DNA of 64,000 bases from Amycolatopsis aidingensis (GCF_018885265.1 NZ_CP076538.1:992001-1056000); one strand, 5' to 3'; numbered from the stretch's first letter, positions 52,469-60,500 are shown. Numbers and translations are program-made. Notes: generated by a model from the sequence alone, not told the origin.

Positions 52469-52534
52469 ATGGGTGGGTGTAGCTGCTGCGCCTCGTGCAG
52501 TGGTCCCGGTTGCGGCTGCTGCGGTAGCTGCTGA
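52469..52534 (+). CDS. 21-residue cysteine-rich peptide (eight Cys)
   Basis: ATG at 52469 to TGA at 52532-52534 encodes a peptide starting MGGCSCCASC and ending GCGCCGSC. Cys are at positions 3, 5, 6, 9, 14, 16, 17 and 20, and the other residues are almost all Gly and Ser. GGGTGGTGG upstream may serve as a ribosome-binding site. A palindromic control region precedes it and a perfect 18-bp stem follows 11 nt after the stop, so it appears to be a complete single-gene transcription unit. Possible roles are metal binding (metallothionein-like), a Cys-responsive leader, or a precursor of a modified peptide. I know no matching family. Confidence 0.6.
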   Translation: MGGCSCCASCSGPGCGCCGSC

Positions 52535-52545
52535 CCAACGGAGTG

Positions 52546-52586
52546 CGGCCCCGTGCCGTCGCCCGAGCGGCGACGGCACGGGGCCG
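52546..52586 (+). terminator. strong hairpin terminator after the Cys-rich peptide
   Basis: CGGCCCCGTGCCGTCGCC (52546-52563) pairs perfectly with GGCGACGGCACGGGGCCG (52569-52586) around a CGAGC loop: an 18-bp GC stem without a T-run, the common actinobacterial form. It ends 48 bp before the next ATG. Confidence 0.85.
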
Positions 52587-52634
52587 GTTCGCGTCAGCAC
52601 ACTCCCGGCCTGGTGGGCCGATAGGGTCGGGGTC

Positions 52635-53507
52635 ATGGATCACGAAGAAGCCGGGCAGCTGGCCTACCGCTGCCACCGGGTGCTCGAGCCCCTGCACGCG
52701 ATGATCTACTTCGCCCCGGAGGCCGAGGACCGGCTCACCGCGGCGGGCCTGCGGCCCGGCCGGATGTGCTACTTCGCCAGCCGGTCCGCGCCGATGGGCG
52801 CGGTCGGCCCGGGCACGGTGACCGCCACCTTCTTCAACTTCAACCCGGTACTGGTCGCGGAGCACATCCCCGAGGCGTGGAAGCTGGCCGCGCCGGAGCG
52901 GGTGCTAGAGGCCAGGCTGGCCGCCGCGGACGCCGCGCTGCGCAGGCTGCTGGGTGCGGACACGGTGGCCTCCGAGGAGGTGGCCGAGGCGGCCGACCTC
53001 GCGCGGCAGGCCGCCGAGCTGTGCGTCCCCGAGGGGCGCCCGCTGTATGCCGCGCATGCCGACCTGGACTGGCCGGACGAGCCGCACCTCGTGCTCTGGC
53101 ACGCCGCCTCGCTGCTGCGCGAGTTCCGCGGTGACGGGCATATCGCCGCGCTGGTGGGTGCCGGGCTGAACGGGCTCACCGCGCTGGTGACGCACACCGC
53201 CACCGGCAAGGGCTTCCTCGAGTCGGTCGCCAAGCGCCTGCGCGGCTGGTCCGACGACCAGTGGGCCGCCACCGTCGACTACCTGCGCGGCGAGGGCCTG
53301 CTCGACGCGGACGGGAACCTCACCGAGCAGGGCAACCAGTTGCGCGAGCGGATGGAGGCGGACACCAACGCCGCGGCCGCCGCCCCCTTCGCCACGCTCG
53401 GCGCGCAGAAGGCGGAACGGTTGCGCGAGCTCGGCCGCTCGCTGAGCAGGCAGATCATCGCCGAGGGCGCCTTCCCGCAGGAAGGCATCTTCGCCAGCTC
53501 CCGCTAG
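52635..53507 (+). CDS. SCO6745-family protein
   Basis: A 290-residue soluble protein of a conserved actinobacterial family (SCO6745 type, unknown function, HTH-like segments). Landmarks are CHRVLEPLHAMIYFAPEAEDRLTAAGL near the start, MCYFASRSAPMGAVGPGTVTATFFNFNP, DEPHLVLWHAASLLREFRGDGHIAALV and GWSDDQWAATVDYLRGEGLLDADGNLTEQG at the end. An IS630 element has inserted exactly in its stop codon: TA (target) plus the G of the element now form TAG, and the right-hand flank shows the original codon was also TAG. The protein is therefore unchanged. Confidence 0.85.
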   Translation: MDHEEAGQLAYRCHRVLEPLHAMIYFAPEAEDRLTAAGLRPGRMCYFASRSAPMGAVGPGTVTATFFNFNPVLVAEHIPEAWKLAAPERVLEARLAAADAALRRLLGADTVASEEVAEAADLARQAAELCVPEGRPLYAAHADLDWPDEPHLVLWHAASLLREFRGDGHIAALVGAGLNGLTALVTHTATGKGFLESVAKRLRGWSDDQWAATVDYLRGEGLLDADGNLTEQGNQLRERMEADTNAAAAAPFATLGAQKAERLRELGRSLSRQIIAEGAFPQEGIFASSR

Positions 53508-54645
53508 TGTCCTGCGCCTGAATTGGCTTGTGTAAATGTATGGTTCGGGGATGGCGCGGATCGGTCGGCCGAAGAAGGCTGAGTTGACGGTGAGCGAGGC
53601 TGATCGTCGGGAGTTGGTGCGTGGGGCGCGGGCGGCGACGTCGACGCAGGCGTATGCGTTGCGGTGTCGGATTGTGCTGGCGTGTGCGGAGCCGGGTGCG
53701 TTCAATAAGGATGTGGCTGCCGCTGTGGGGGTGTCGGTGCCGACGGTGGCCAAGTGGCGGGGTCGGTTCATCGAGCATGGCTTGGCCGGGTTGGCTGACG
53801 AGCCGCGGCCGGGGCGTCCGCCGTCGATCCTGCTGGACCAGGTCGAGGAAGTGGTTGCCTTGACTCTGGAACAGACGCCGCGCAACGCCACGCATTGGTC
53901 GCGGGCTTCGATGGCCGAGCGCACCGGGCTGTCGCGCTCGACTGTGGGCAGGATCTGGCGGCGTTTCGACCTCAAGCCCCATGTGGTGGACGGGTTCAAG
54001 CTCTCGACGGATCCGCTGTTCGTGCGCAAAGTCGTGGATGTTGTCGGGCTGTATCACAATCCGCCCGAGCGGGCGGTGGTGCTGTGTGTCGACGAGAAGT
54101 CCCAGATGCAGGCGTTGGATCGGTCCCAGCCGGTCCTGCCGATGATGCCGGGCATGCCGGAGCGACGCACCCACGACTACGCTCGCCATGGCACGACCAG
54201 CCTGTTCGCGGCGTTCAACATCGCCGATGGCACGGTCATCACCGAGTTGCATCGCCGCCACCGCGCCACCGAGTTCAAGAAGTTCCTCACCAGCATCGAC
54301 AAGGCGGTGCCCGCCGACCTCGACGTGCACCTGGTCTGCGACAACCTGGCCACCCACAAAACACCGATCGTCAACGAGTGGCTGGCACGGCATCCGCGCT
54401 TCCATGTGCATTTCACCCCGACCGGGTCGTCGTGGGTCAACCAAGTGGAGCGCTGGTTCGGCTACCTCACCGACCAGCTCACCCGCCGCGGAGCCCACAC
54501 CAGTGTGGCGGGATTGGAGAAGGACGTCCGCGACTGGATCCAGCGGTGGAACGCCGACCCCAAACCCTTCGTCTGGCGCAAGACCGCCGAAGAGATCCTC
54601 GACTCCCTCGCCCGATATCTACAACGCATTTCAGGCGCAGGACAC
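53507..54645 (+). mobile_element. IS630-family insertion sequence, complete
   Basis: 1139 bp bounded by perfect 16-bp inverted ends, GTGTCCTGCGCCTGAA (53507-53522) and its complement (54630-54645), flanked on both sides by the TA dinucleotide (53505-53506, 54646-54647) that IS630/Tc1 elements duplicate. It contains one intact transposase gene. The transposase stop codon uses the flanking TA and the first chromosomal base. Confidence 0.93.
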
Positions 54646-54648
54646 TAG
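53536..54648 (+). CDS. IS630 family transposase
   Basis: A 370-residue intact transposase. The N-terminal HTH region contains FNKDVAAAVGVSVPTVAKWRGRFIEHGLAGLADEPRPGRPP, a second HTH RASMAERTGLSRSTVGRIWRRF, and the DDE domain VVLCVDEKSQMQAL (first Asp), VHLVCDNLATHKTPIV (second Asp) and SSWVNQVERWFGYLT (Glu). The frame runs through the right inverted end; its last codons are GGA CAC, and its stop TAG consists of target TA plus flanking G, so termination depends on the insertion site. A second in-frame ATG lies at 53551. GC at third positions is lower than in its neighbours near the start, fitting recent arrival. Confidence 0.95.
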   Translation: MYGSGMARIGRPKKAELTVSEADRRELVRGARAATSTQAYALRCRIVLACAEPGAFNKDVAAAVGVSVPTVAKWRGRFIEHGLAGLADEPRPGRPPSILLDQVEEVVALTLEQTPRNATHWSRASMAERTGLSRSTVGRIWRRFDLKPHVVDGFKLSTDPLFVRKVVDVVGLYHNPPERAVVLCVDEKSQMQALDRSQPVLPMMPGMPERRTHDYARHGTTSLFAAFNIADGTVITELHRRHRATEFKKFLTSIDKAVPADLDVHLVCDNLATHKTPIVNEWLARHPRFHVHFTPTGSSWVNQVERWFGYLTDQLTRRGAHTSVAGLEKDVRDWIQRWNADPKPFVWRKTAEEILDSLARYLQRISGAGH

Positions 54649-54654
54649 CGGCCC

Positions 54655-54731
54655 CTGAACGTGGCTTTCCGGACATTCAACGTCGCGAACGGCACTATTG
54701 GGACGTCTGACGTCGCGAACGCCACGTTCAG
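54655..54731 (+). repeat. 77-bp intergenic element, copy 3
   Basis: CTGAACGTGGC (54655-54665) and GCCACGTTCAG (54721-54731) are perfect inverted ends. The interior (GAACGGCACTA, GGACGTCTGACGTCGCGAA) aligns with copies 1 and 2. It follows the IS630 right flank by 7 bp, and before that insertion it lay 7-8 bp after the SCO6745-family stop, between convergent genes. Confidence 0.88.
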
Positions 54732-54750
54732 GGCATTTGCGGGTCAGGGG

Positions 54751-55959
54751 TTACCAGTGGACGGGGAGGCGGTGCACGCCGTAGATCGCCATCTGCTCGC
54801 GCATCGGTACCTCCTCCGCGGGGACCGCGAGCCGTAGCTCGGGGAACTCCTCGAGCAGGGCGGCGAATCCGGCACGCATCTCGATCCGGGCCAGTTGCTG
54901 GCCGAGGCACTGGTGCACCCCGTGCCCGAAGGCGAGATGCCCGGCGCTGTGCCTGGTCAGATCGAGCCGGTCCGGCTCGGCGAAGCGGTCCGGGTCCCGG
55001 TTGGCCGCGGGCAGGTGCAGCAGCACCGTCTCACCGCGGCGCAGCAGCACGCCGTCCAGCTCGACGTCCTCCAGCGGGGTGCGCTGGGTGCCGAGGTGGA
55101 CGATCGTCAGGTAACGCAGCAGTTCCTCGACCGCGGTGTCCAGCAGGCCGGGGTCGGCGCGCAGGGCTGCCAGCTGCTCCGGCTCGCGGAGCAGGGTGTA
55201 CGTCCCGAGCGCCAGCATGTTCGCGGTGGTCTCATGCCCGGCGATGAGCAGCACGAGCCCCACCCCGGCCAGCTCGGCGTCGTCCAGCTCGCCCCCGGCC
55301 ACCAGGCCGCTGAGCAGGTCGTCGCCCGGCTCGGACCGCTTGTGCCGGACCAGCTCGCCGAGGAACCCGAGCACCCTGCCGAAGGCGGCCATCGCGTCCT
55401 CGTACTCGGTGTCCAGGTTCAGCATGGTGGCCGCGTCCTGCTGGAACCGGCCCCGGTCGGCATAGCGGACGCCGAGCAGCTCGCAGATCACCAGGGATGG
55501 GATGGGCAGCGCGAACTCCCGCACCAGGTCCGCAGGCGGCCCGGCCCGGCGCATCGCGGCGGCGTGCTCCCTCGCGACCCCTTCGATCCACCGCGCGAGC
55601 CGGTTCATCCTGCGCACGGTGAACTGGCCGGTGAGCAGGCGGCGGTAGCGGGTGTGCTCCGGCGGGTCCTGGTGCACGAACATGCCCGGTGGCAGGTCGC
55701 TCGGCTTGGCCTGGGCCGGCAGCCGCCTGCTGACCACCGGCGGGTGCTTCAGCTCCGCCTTCGCGCTGAACCGCGGGTCGGCAAGGATGGCCCTGGCATG
55801 GGCGTAGTCGGTCACCAGCCAGCCATGGTGCCCGTCCGGGTAGGTCATCCGGGAGATCGGCTGCTCGGTGCGTAACCGGCTGATCTCCTCGGGTGGGTCC
55901 AGTGGCCGCGGGCGGGTCGTGGGCAGACCATTCGCGGTGGGTGGGGCGGTCTCGGTCAT
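54751..55959 (-). CDS. cytochrome P450
   Basis: A 402-residue soluble bacterial P450 (CYP105/107-like). The I-helix is LLIAGHETTANMLALG (about 240-255), the ExxR motif is EELLRYL, there is a PERF-like stretch RDPDRFAEPDRLDL, and the haem ligand loop is LAFGHGVHQCLGQQLAR (Cys about 351). The early FVHQDPPEHTRYRRLLTGQFT block is also typical. It is expected to hydroxylate a small lipophilic molecule using separate ferredoxin partners, none of which are adjacent. The promoter region carries a 19-bp palindrome, so expression is probably repressor-controlled. Confidence 0.95.
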   Translation of the reverse strand: MTETAPPTANGLPTTRPRPLDPPEEISRLRTEQPISRMTYPDGHHGWLVTDYAHARAILADPRFSAKAELKHPPVVSRRLPAQAKPSDLPPGMFVHQDPPEHTRYRRLLTGQFTVRRMNRLARWIEGVAREHAAAMRRAGPPADLVREFALPIPSLVICELLGVRYADRGRFQQDAATMLNLDTEYEDAMAAFGRVLGFLGELVRHKRSEPGDDLLSGLVAGGELDDAELAGVGLVLLIAGHETTANMLALGTYTLLREPEQLAALRADPGLLDTAVEELLRYLTIVHLGTQRTPLEDVELDGVLLRRGETVLLHLPAANRDPDRFAEPDRLDLTRHSAGHLAFGHGVHQCLGQQLARIEMRAGFAALLEEFPELRLAVPAEEVPMREQMAIYGVHRLPVHW

Positions 55960-56041
55960 CGTTGTCCTCCCCTGGTGAGACGCCGGGTGGCGCCGTCCGG
56001 CGCCGGTGGGCGTGACGGTTCCTCGAAGCTACACCCTATTC

Positions 56042-56060
56042 ACAACTTTGTGAAAGTTGT
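56042..56060. promoter_or_regulatory. perfect palindrome, likely operator of the P450 gene
   Basis: ACAACTTTGTGAAAGTTGT: 8-bp perfect arms with a 3-bp centre, about 83 bp before the P450 ATG on its upstream side. The size and symmetry suit a TetR- or MarR-type dimer. No regulator gene of those families is present in the window. Confidence 0.7.
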
Positions 56061-56320
56061 CATACGAGTGAACCATGCTCGACGAAGATGAGAAACGTTC
56101 GCGTTTCTGGCTGGATTGTGACCTCGCCGGAGTGAAGATTGCCGAAATTCCACCGGTCCGAGGATGTGATTACCGACAGTCGCGAAAAATGCGCGGAACC
56201 TGCGTGCTCGGTAACCGTGATCGCCTCTTCGGATGATCTCTGTCCGAGGGCTTCGGTCTCACCCGACTCACACGACGGCACCCGGTCCACCACCCGGACG
56301 GGGCATGGTGCACTATGCAC
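56060..56320 (-). CDS. weak candidate: small protein with atypical codon use
   Basis: The C-terminal 50 residues (ending SDRWNFGNLHSGEVTIQP, then ETRTFLIFVEHGSLV) read like a real folded protein rather than GC-rich noise. The codons include many ending in A or T (roughly a third), unlike neighbours. No convincing start or ribosome-binding site: ATG 56320 and several internal GTGs are possible. Its stop lies at the edge of the P450 operator palindrome, upstream of and codirectional with the P450 gene. I do not recognise it. Confidence 0.3.
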   Translation of the reverse strand: MHSAPCPVRVVDRVPSCESGETEALGQRSSEEAITVTEHAGSAHFSRLSVITSSDRWNFGNLHSGEVTIQPETRTFLIFVEHGSLV

Positions 56321-56633
56321 AGCGTCATCAAAGGGGCGGCCGCTTGCACCCAGAGTGAGTTCGATCCGCGCTGGCGGGTGAGTTCAGCCGCACACTACGA
56401 AATCCGGGTGGACAGGGTTAATACTTGACGGTCGGACAGCCATGATGGAGGGCGACGAGTTTCTGTGAGACTGGCCGTTATTCGCGTCGGACGAGCACGC
56501 CCTGTTCACCGGAACGCCCTTTGACCACTACCCCTCGTAACGCCATGATGTTGTGTGACAACCGCAAGTGCTGCGTCAGGCCCAAGCGCAGCGACAACTT
56601 GACGACCACACTCCGCGCACCCGGGAGTATGCG

Positions 56634-56903
56634 ATGACGACCATGACGAGCCTCATGGAACTGGTCCAGGAGCAGCCACTGGACACCGGCGGTGTCCGCA
56701 CGTGGATCCTGGACAACATCATCCCGCTGGTGCTGCTGGCCGTCGCACTGCTGCTGCTGTGGCTGGGCGGGGGCAAGGGCGACAACGCGGGCGTGATGCG
56801 CCGCCTCGCCGGTGTGGTGATCGCGCTGGCCATCGTGGGGCTCGCGGTCAGCGGCCTCGGCGTGAACGTCGGCGAATGGCTCGCCAGTCTGTTCACCGGC
56901 TGA
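56634..56903 (+). CDS. small two-helix membrane protein, possible pilin/VirB2-like
   Basis: An 89-residue protein with a polar N-terminus (MTTMTSLMELVQEQPLDTGG), two hydrophobic helices (LDNIIPLVLLAVALLLLWLGG and LAGVVIALAIVGLAVSGLG) joined by a short basic loop (KGDNAGVMRR), and a short amphipathic end. Small size, two helices and position as first gene before PrgI/VirB3-like and VirB4-like genes suggest a TrbC/VirB2-type subunit, but sequence alone does not prove this. The next gene starts 12 bp later. Confidence 0.7.
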   Translation: MTTMTSLMELVQEQPLDTGGVRTWILDNIIPLVLLAVALLLLWLGGGKGDNAGVMRRLAGVVIALAIVGLAVSGLGVNVGEWLASLFTG

Positions 56904-56915
56904 GCTGGACTCGCC

Positions 56916-57404
56916 TTGCGGATTCGAACCGATGACGAGGTTTACCGGGTCGATGCGGTGTGGCTCGGCCCGCCGAAGGCTACTTTTCCCTGGCGGGCCC
57001 GCTATGTGGCGTGGGGCGTCGGGATCCCGGTGTTCCTGGTGGTGCTGACGGTCGAGCGGCAGCTCGGCTTCGAGTTCGGGTTCTTCTCGACAGCGTGGGC
57101 CTTCGTCGCCACCATCGCGATCACGAGGTTGATCACCGCCAAGATCAGTCACGAGCGGCCGCTCGGCGCCGTGCTGGCGATGTGGGCACGCGAACTGAAC
57201 ACGCCGCGGGAACGCTCCAGCGGTGCCGGCGGCGCGGTCAGCGCCAGCAAGGTACGGGTGCGCACCGAGCGGCCGCGGCCGAGACCCGCGGGAGGCAGAG
57301 GGAACAGAGGGAGCAGAGGGAGAGGCCAACCATCCCGCGAGGGGGCCGGTAGTAACACAGCACGAGCGCACCGGGGCCGTACGCGGCCCGCGGTCGGGAG
57401 GTAG
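56916..57404 (+). CDS. PrgI/VirB3-like membrane protein
   Basis: A 162-residue protein starting at TTG 56916: a short beta-like N-terminus (RIRTDDEVYRVDAVWLGPPKATFPW), two adjacent helices (YVAWGVGIPVFLVVLTV and FFSTAWAFVATIAITRLI), a charged segment (ISHERPLGAVLAMWARELNTPRE) and a basic, Gly/Arg-rich, probably disordered tail encoded partly by a short purine-rich repeat (about 57290-57335). The layout and position directly before a VirB4-like ATPase match PrgI/VirB3-type proteins of type IV secretion systems. The ATPase gene begins 3 bp after the stop. Confidence 0.72.
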   Translation: MRIRTDDEVYRVDAVWLGPPKATFPWRARYVAWGVGIPVFLVVLTVERQLGFEFGFFSTAWAFVATIAITRLITAKISHERPLGAVLAMWARELNTPRERSSGAGGAVSASKVRVRTERPRPRPAGGRGNRGSRGRGQPSREGAGSNTARAHRGRTRPAVGR

Positions 57405-57407
57405 TCG

Positions 57408-60380
57408 TTGTTCGGTCGCGGCGGAAAGCGGCAACAGAACCGGGAACAGGACCTGTCCCCGGGCTCCGGCGCTTGGCAGGCCGGGACACCGCAGCTCCAG
57501 GCGAAGCAGGTGCGCCAGCCCAAGCAGGTCAAGCCGGCCAAGCAGGGCAAGCAGACCCGGCAGCGTCGGCTCCCTGGGGAGCAGGCCGTGCCCACCTACA
57601 CCCCATCGATCGCCGCGCGCAGCATCGACGGGCACCTGCTGCGCACCGGCAACGAGGTATACGCCTGGTACCGCCTCGCGCCGCAGCGCTGGTCCTTCCG
57701 GTCGGACTCCCAGCGCCGGGACCTGGTCGCCGCCATCGCGGGCCAGTACGCCGAGCTGCAGGGCCGCTGGATGCACCTGCGGGTGACCACCCGGCCGTAC
57801 CCGATCCGGATGTGGGCCGAGGCGCACGTGCACAACGCCGTTGGCCGCCCGCAGGACACCCCGGGCACCCTCTCCTTCGACGACTACCTGATCGGCGAGC
57901 AGCAGCAGCTGATGGGCCGCTCCATGGCGGAGAAGGAGGTCTACCTCGGGGTGCAGGTGCAGACCCGCGGGGTGATGGACCGCGCGGTTGAGCGCGCCGC
58001 CCCGCTGCTGCGCAAGATCCTGCCCGAGGCGGTGGACGCCGAGCTGACCGCGCTGGACTCCGAGGTCGAGCACCTGGACCAGGTGATCGGCTCGGCGGGG
58101 CTGGAGGGCAGGCCCGCGCTGGCCGAGGAGATGTCCTGGCTGATGCACCGGTCCTGCTCGCTCGGCCTGCCCGCGCCGCGCAACCTGCCCGCCGTGCCGG
58201 GTGCGGCCTGGGAGCCGGAGGACCTCGCCAGCTTCACCGACGCCGCCGACCTGCACTGCGACCCCTACGCCCCGACCGTCACCGTGCGCGGCCGCACCGG
58301 CTCCAACGCCGGGCTGTCCCGGCAGGTCGCCGTGCTCACCGTCGGGCAGATGCACGGGCTGCAGATCCCGGAGGTGGACGACCCCTGGGTGCAGCACGCC
58401 GACCGGCTGCCTGCCGCGGTGGAGTGGTCGGCCCGGATCTACGTGCGTAAGCCGGAGGAGGTCGCTGGCGAGCTGCAACGGCAGATGAACAAGGTGCGCT
58501 CGCAGGTCAAGCACTACACCGACGAGCACGAGCTGGAACCGCCGCAGTCGCTGGCCCGGCAGGCCTCCAGGGTGCTGGAGATCGACGACGAGATGACCTC
58601 CGGGTTCACCGCCCTGGCCACCAGGGTGCGCTCCTGGTGGCGGCTGGCGGTGTCCGGGCCGACCGAGCGGGACGCGCTGCGGCTGGCCCAGCAGCTGCTC
58701 GACCTGTACAAGCCGAAGATCGCCATCGAGCACCCCGAGGCGCAGTACGCGATGGCCAGGGAGTTCATCCCCGGCGAGCCGCTGGCCTCTGGCGCCTACA
58801 TGCGGCGTGGTTCGGTGGTCTGGGCGGCCTCCTCGGTGCCGACGGCCACGGCCGAGGTGGGCGACCGGCGCGGCATCCTGCTCGGCGAGACCTGCACCGC
58901 GACCCGGCGCCCGGTGGCCTGGGATCCGTGGATGGCGCAGGAGATCCGGGACGGTTCCGGCCTCACCGCGATGGTGGCGGGCCTTGGTGGTGGCAAGTCC
59001 TTCCTCGGTGGCGGGGTGGTCTACAAGACGCTGCGTGCCGGGGCGCACTGGACGATCCTGGACCCCTCCGGCCCGCTGGCCAGGCTGTGCGACCTGCCGG
59101 AGGTGCGGCCGTACGCCCGGCCGATCAACCTGCTGAACGCCCAGCCGGGCATCCTCAACCCCTACCGGGTGGTGGCCGAGCCGCAGCTGGAGCACTTCCT
59201 GGACGAGGACGACCCGGAGCGGGCCTGGCGCAGGGAACGGGCGCTGGCTGGGGCCACCCGGCGCCGCCTCGTGCTGGATGTGCTGACCGGCATCCTGCCC
59301 TACGAGGTGGCCAGGATGCCGCAGAGCCGGATCGTGCTGCTGCGCGCGGTCCGCGCGGTCGGCGGCCGCTACGACGCCGATCCCGGGCAGGTGATCGACG
59401 CGCTGCGCCGCGACTCCAGTGAGCACCACGAGCACGCGGTGGTCGTCGCCGACTTCCTGGACGAGATGCGCGAGCGGATGTCGCTGCTCATCCCGGAGGC
59501 GGACGCCGACCCCTACTCCGAGACCCGGGACGACCGGATGACCGTGCTCACCATGGCCGGCCTGACCCTGCCCAAGGACGGGGTGAGCAGGGAGCACTGG
59601 ACCGACGCCGAGGCGCTCGGGGTGGAGATGCTGAACCTCGCCGCCTGGCTCACCCAGCGCTCGGTCTACGAGAAGCCGAAGGACCTGCGCAAGGGCGTGT
59701 GGATCGACGAGGCGTTCTTCCTCTCCGAGGTGCCGACCGGGCGGGTGCTGATGAACCGCTTCGCCCGTGACTCGCGGAAGTGGAACGTCCGGGTGCTGCT
59801 TTCCTCGCAGATCCCCGCGGACTTCCTGCGCATCCAGGGCTTCGTCTCGCTGCTGGACTCGGTGTTCGTCGGCAGGCTGGACGACGAGGACGCGCAGGCC
59901 GACGCGCTGCGGCTGCTCAAGGTGCCGGTCGGGGTCGGCTACGAGCAGGTGGTCTCCGCGCTGGGCAGGCGGCCCGGCGCACAGCGGGGTGTGCTGGAGC
60001 GCGACCGGGAACCGCGGCAGTTCATCTTCGGTGACGGCGCGGGCGGCGTGGAGCGGATCCGGGTCGACTTCTCCGGTCCGCACCTGGAACACCTGCGCGC
60101 GGCCATGGACACCACCCCCGGTTCGATCGACCCGCGGGTCACCGCCAAGGCCCCGGATGTGCCCGAGCCACCCGAGCCGGGCGGGGCGCAGGAGCCGCCG
60201 ACGGGTACCCCGGCACCGTCCGCCGAGGACGACCTGGAACCGGACCTGGAACGGGCGGCCGAACTCGAGGTCGGGCTCACCGAGGAGCAGGTGCTCGAGG
60301 AGACCGCGGCCGAGCCGCGCGCCGGGTCCGAGCGGCACGCGCGGGCCGGTAAGGGTGGCACGGGCCGGGACGCCGCATGA
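57408..60380 (+). CDS. VirB4-like ATPase (SCO6880 family)
   Basis: A 990-residue protein starting at TTG 57408. The N-terminal half (about 60-500) has the beta/alpha layout of VirB4/TraE N-terminal domains (YTPSIAARSIDGHLLRTGNEVYAWYRL). The motor has Walker A VAGLGGGKSFLGGG (about 522-535), HWTILDPSGPLARL, and Walker B KGVWIDEAFFL (about 762-772), followed by VRVLLSSQIPADFL as a RecA/HerA-like glutamine-sensor motif (SSQ). The last 80 residues are Pro/Glu-rich. It powers substrate transfer or pilus assembly at the membrane. The stop TGA overlaps the ATG of the duplicated mini-ORF. Confidence 0.88.
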   Translation: MFGRGGKRQQNREQDLSPGSGAWQAGTPQLQAKQVRQPKQVKPAKQGKQTRQRRLPGEQAVPTYTPSIAARSIDGHLLRTGNEVYAWYRLAPQRWSFRSDSQRRDLVAAIAGQYAELQGRWMHLRVTTRPYPIRMWAEAHVHNAVGRPQDTPGTLSFDDYLIGEQQQLMGRSMAEKEVYLGVQVQTRGVMDRAVERAAPLLRKILPEAVDAELTALDSEVEHLDQVIGSAGLEGRPALAEEMSWLMHRSCSLGLPAPRNLPAVPGAAWEPEDLASFTDAADLHCDPYAPTVTVRGRTGSNAGLSRQVAVLTVGQMHGLQIPEVDDPWVQHADRLPAAVEWSARIYVRKPEEVAGELQRQMNKVRSQVKHYTDEHELEPPQSLARQASRVLEIDDEMTSGFTALATRVRSWWRLAVSGPTERDALRLAQQLLDLYKPKIAIEHPEAQYAMAREFIPGEPLASGAYMRRGSVVWAASSVPTATAEVGDRRGILLGETCTATRRPVAWDPWMAQEIRDGSGLTAMVAGLGGGKSFLGGGVVYKTLRAGAHWTILDPSGPLARLCDLPEVRPYARPINLLNAQPGILNPYRVVAEPQLEHFLDEDDPERAWRRERALAGATRRRLVLDVLTGILPYEVARMPQSRIVLLRAVRAVGGRYDADPGQVIDALRRDSSEHHEHAVVVADFLDEMRERMSLLIPEADADPYSETRDDRMTVLTMAGLTLPKDGVSREHWTDAEALGVEMLNLAAWLTQRSVYEKPKDLRKGVWIDEAFFLSEVPTGRVLMNRFARDSRKWNVRVLLSSQIPADFLRIQGFVSLLDSVFVGRLDDEDAQADALRLLKVPVGVGYEQVVSALGRRPGAQRGVLERDREPRQFIFGDGAGGVERIRVDFSGPHLEHLRAAMDTTPGSIDPRVTAKAPDVPEPPEPGGAQEPPTGTPAPSAEDDLEPDLERAAELEVGLTEEQVLEETAAEPRAGSERHARAGKGGTGRDAA

Positions 60381-60500
60381 ACCCGCTGGTAGCCGAGTCG
60401 CGGTTGGCGAGGCGGCCCGTGCGAGGCCGCGGAGAAGTCAGCATGAACCCGCTGGTAGCCGAGTCGCGGTTGGCGAGGCGGCCCGTGCGAGGCCGCGGAG
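60375..60500 (+). repeat. 60-bp perfect direct repeat, two copies
   Basis: Copy A 60375-60434 and copy B 60441-60500 are identical over 60 bp and separated by AAGTCA, giving a 66-bp period (22 codons). It lies exactly between the VirB4-like and VirB6-like genes; each copy begins GCATGA. Confidence 0.95.

Larger units (their letters stand above)
55960..56633. other. 674-bp intergenic region with an AT-richer centre
   Basis: It holds the P450 promoter and its palindrome (56042-56060), one weak minus-strand frame (56060-56320), and then about 300 bp in which I see no gene. TTGACG at 56599-56604 with GAGTAT at 56625-56630 (20-bp spacing, too long for a confident call) lies just before the ATG at 56634. 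GC content is visibly below that of the flanks between about 56040 and 56300. Confidence 0.6.

Noticed and set aside
54655..54731. 77-bp repeat as part of the IS630 element
   Set aside because: The IS ends are precisely defined by 16-bp inverted repeats and TA duplications, and the same repeat occurs twice elsewhere without an IS.
57285..57340. Purine-rich short repeat as a regulatory array
   Set aside because: It encodes the Gly/Arg-rich tail of the PrgI/VirB3-like protein in frame and looks like simple-sequence slippage.
56478..60338. Very long minus-strand open frame (over 1200 codons) opposite the VirB4-like gene
   Set aside because: It mirrors the plus-strand gene in a GC-rich genome; it is rich in Arg, Gly, His, Gln and Val without any domain, while the plus frame has Walker A and B motifs.
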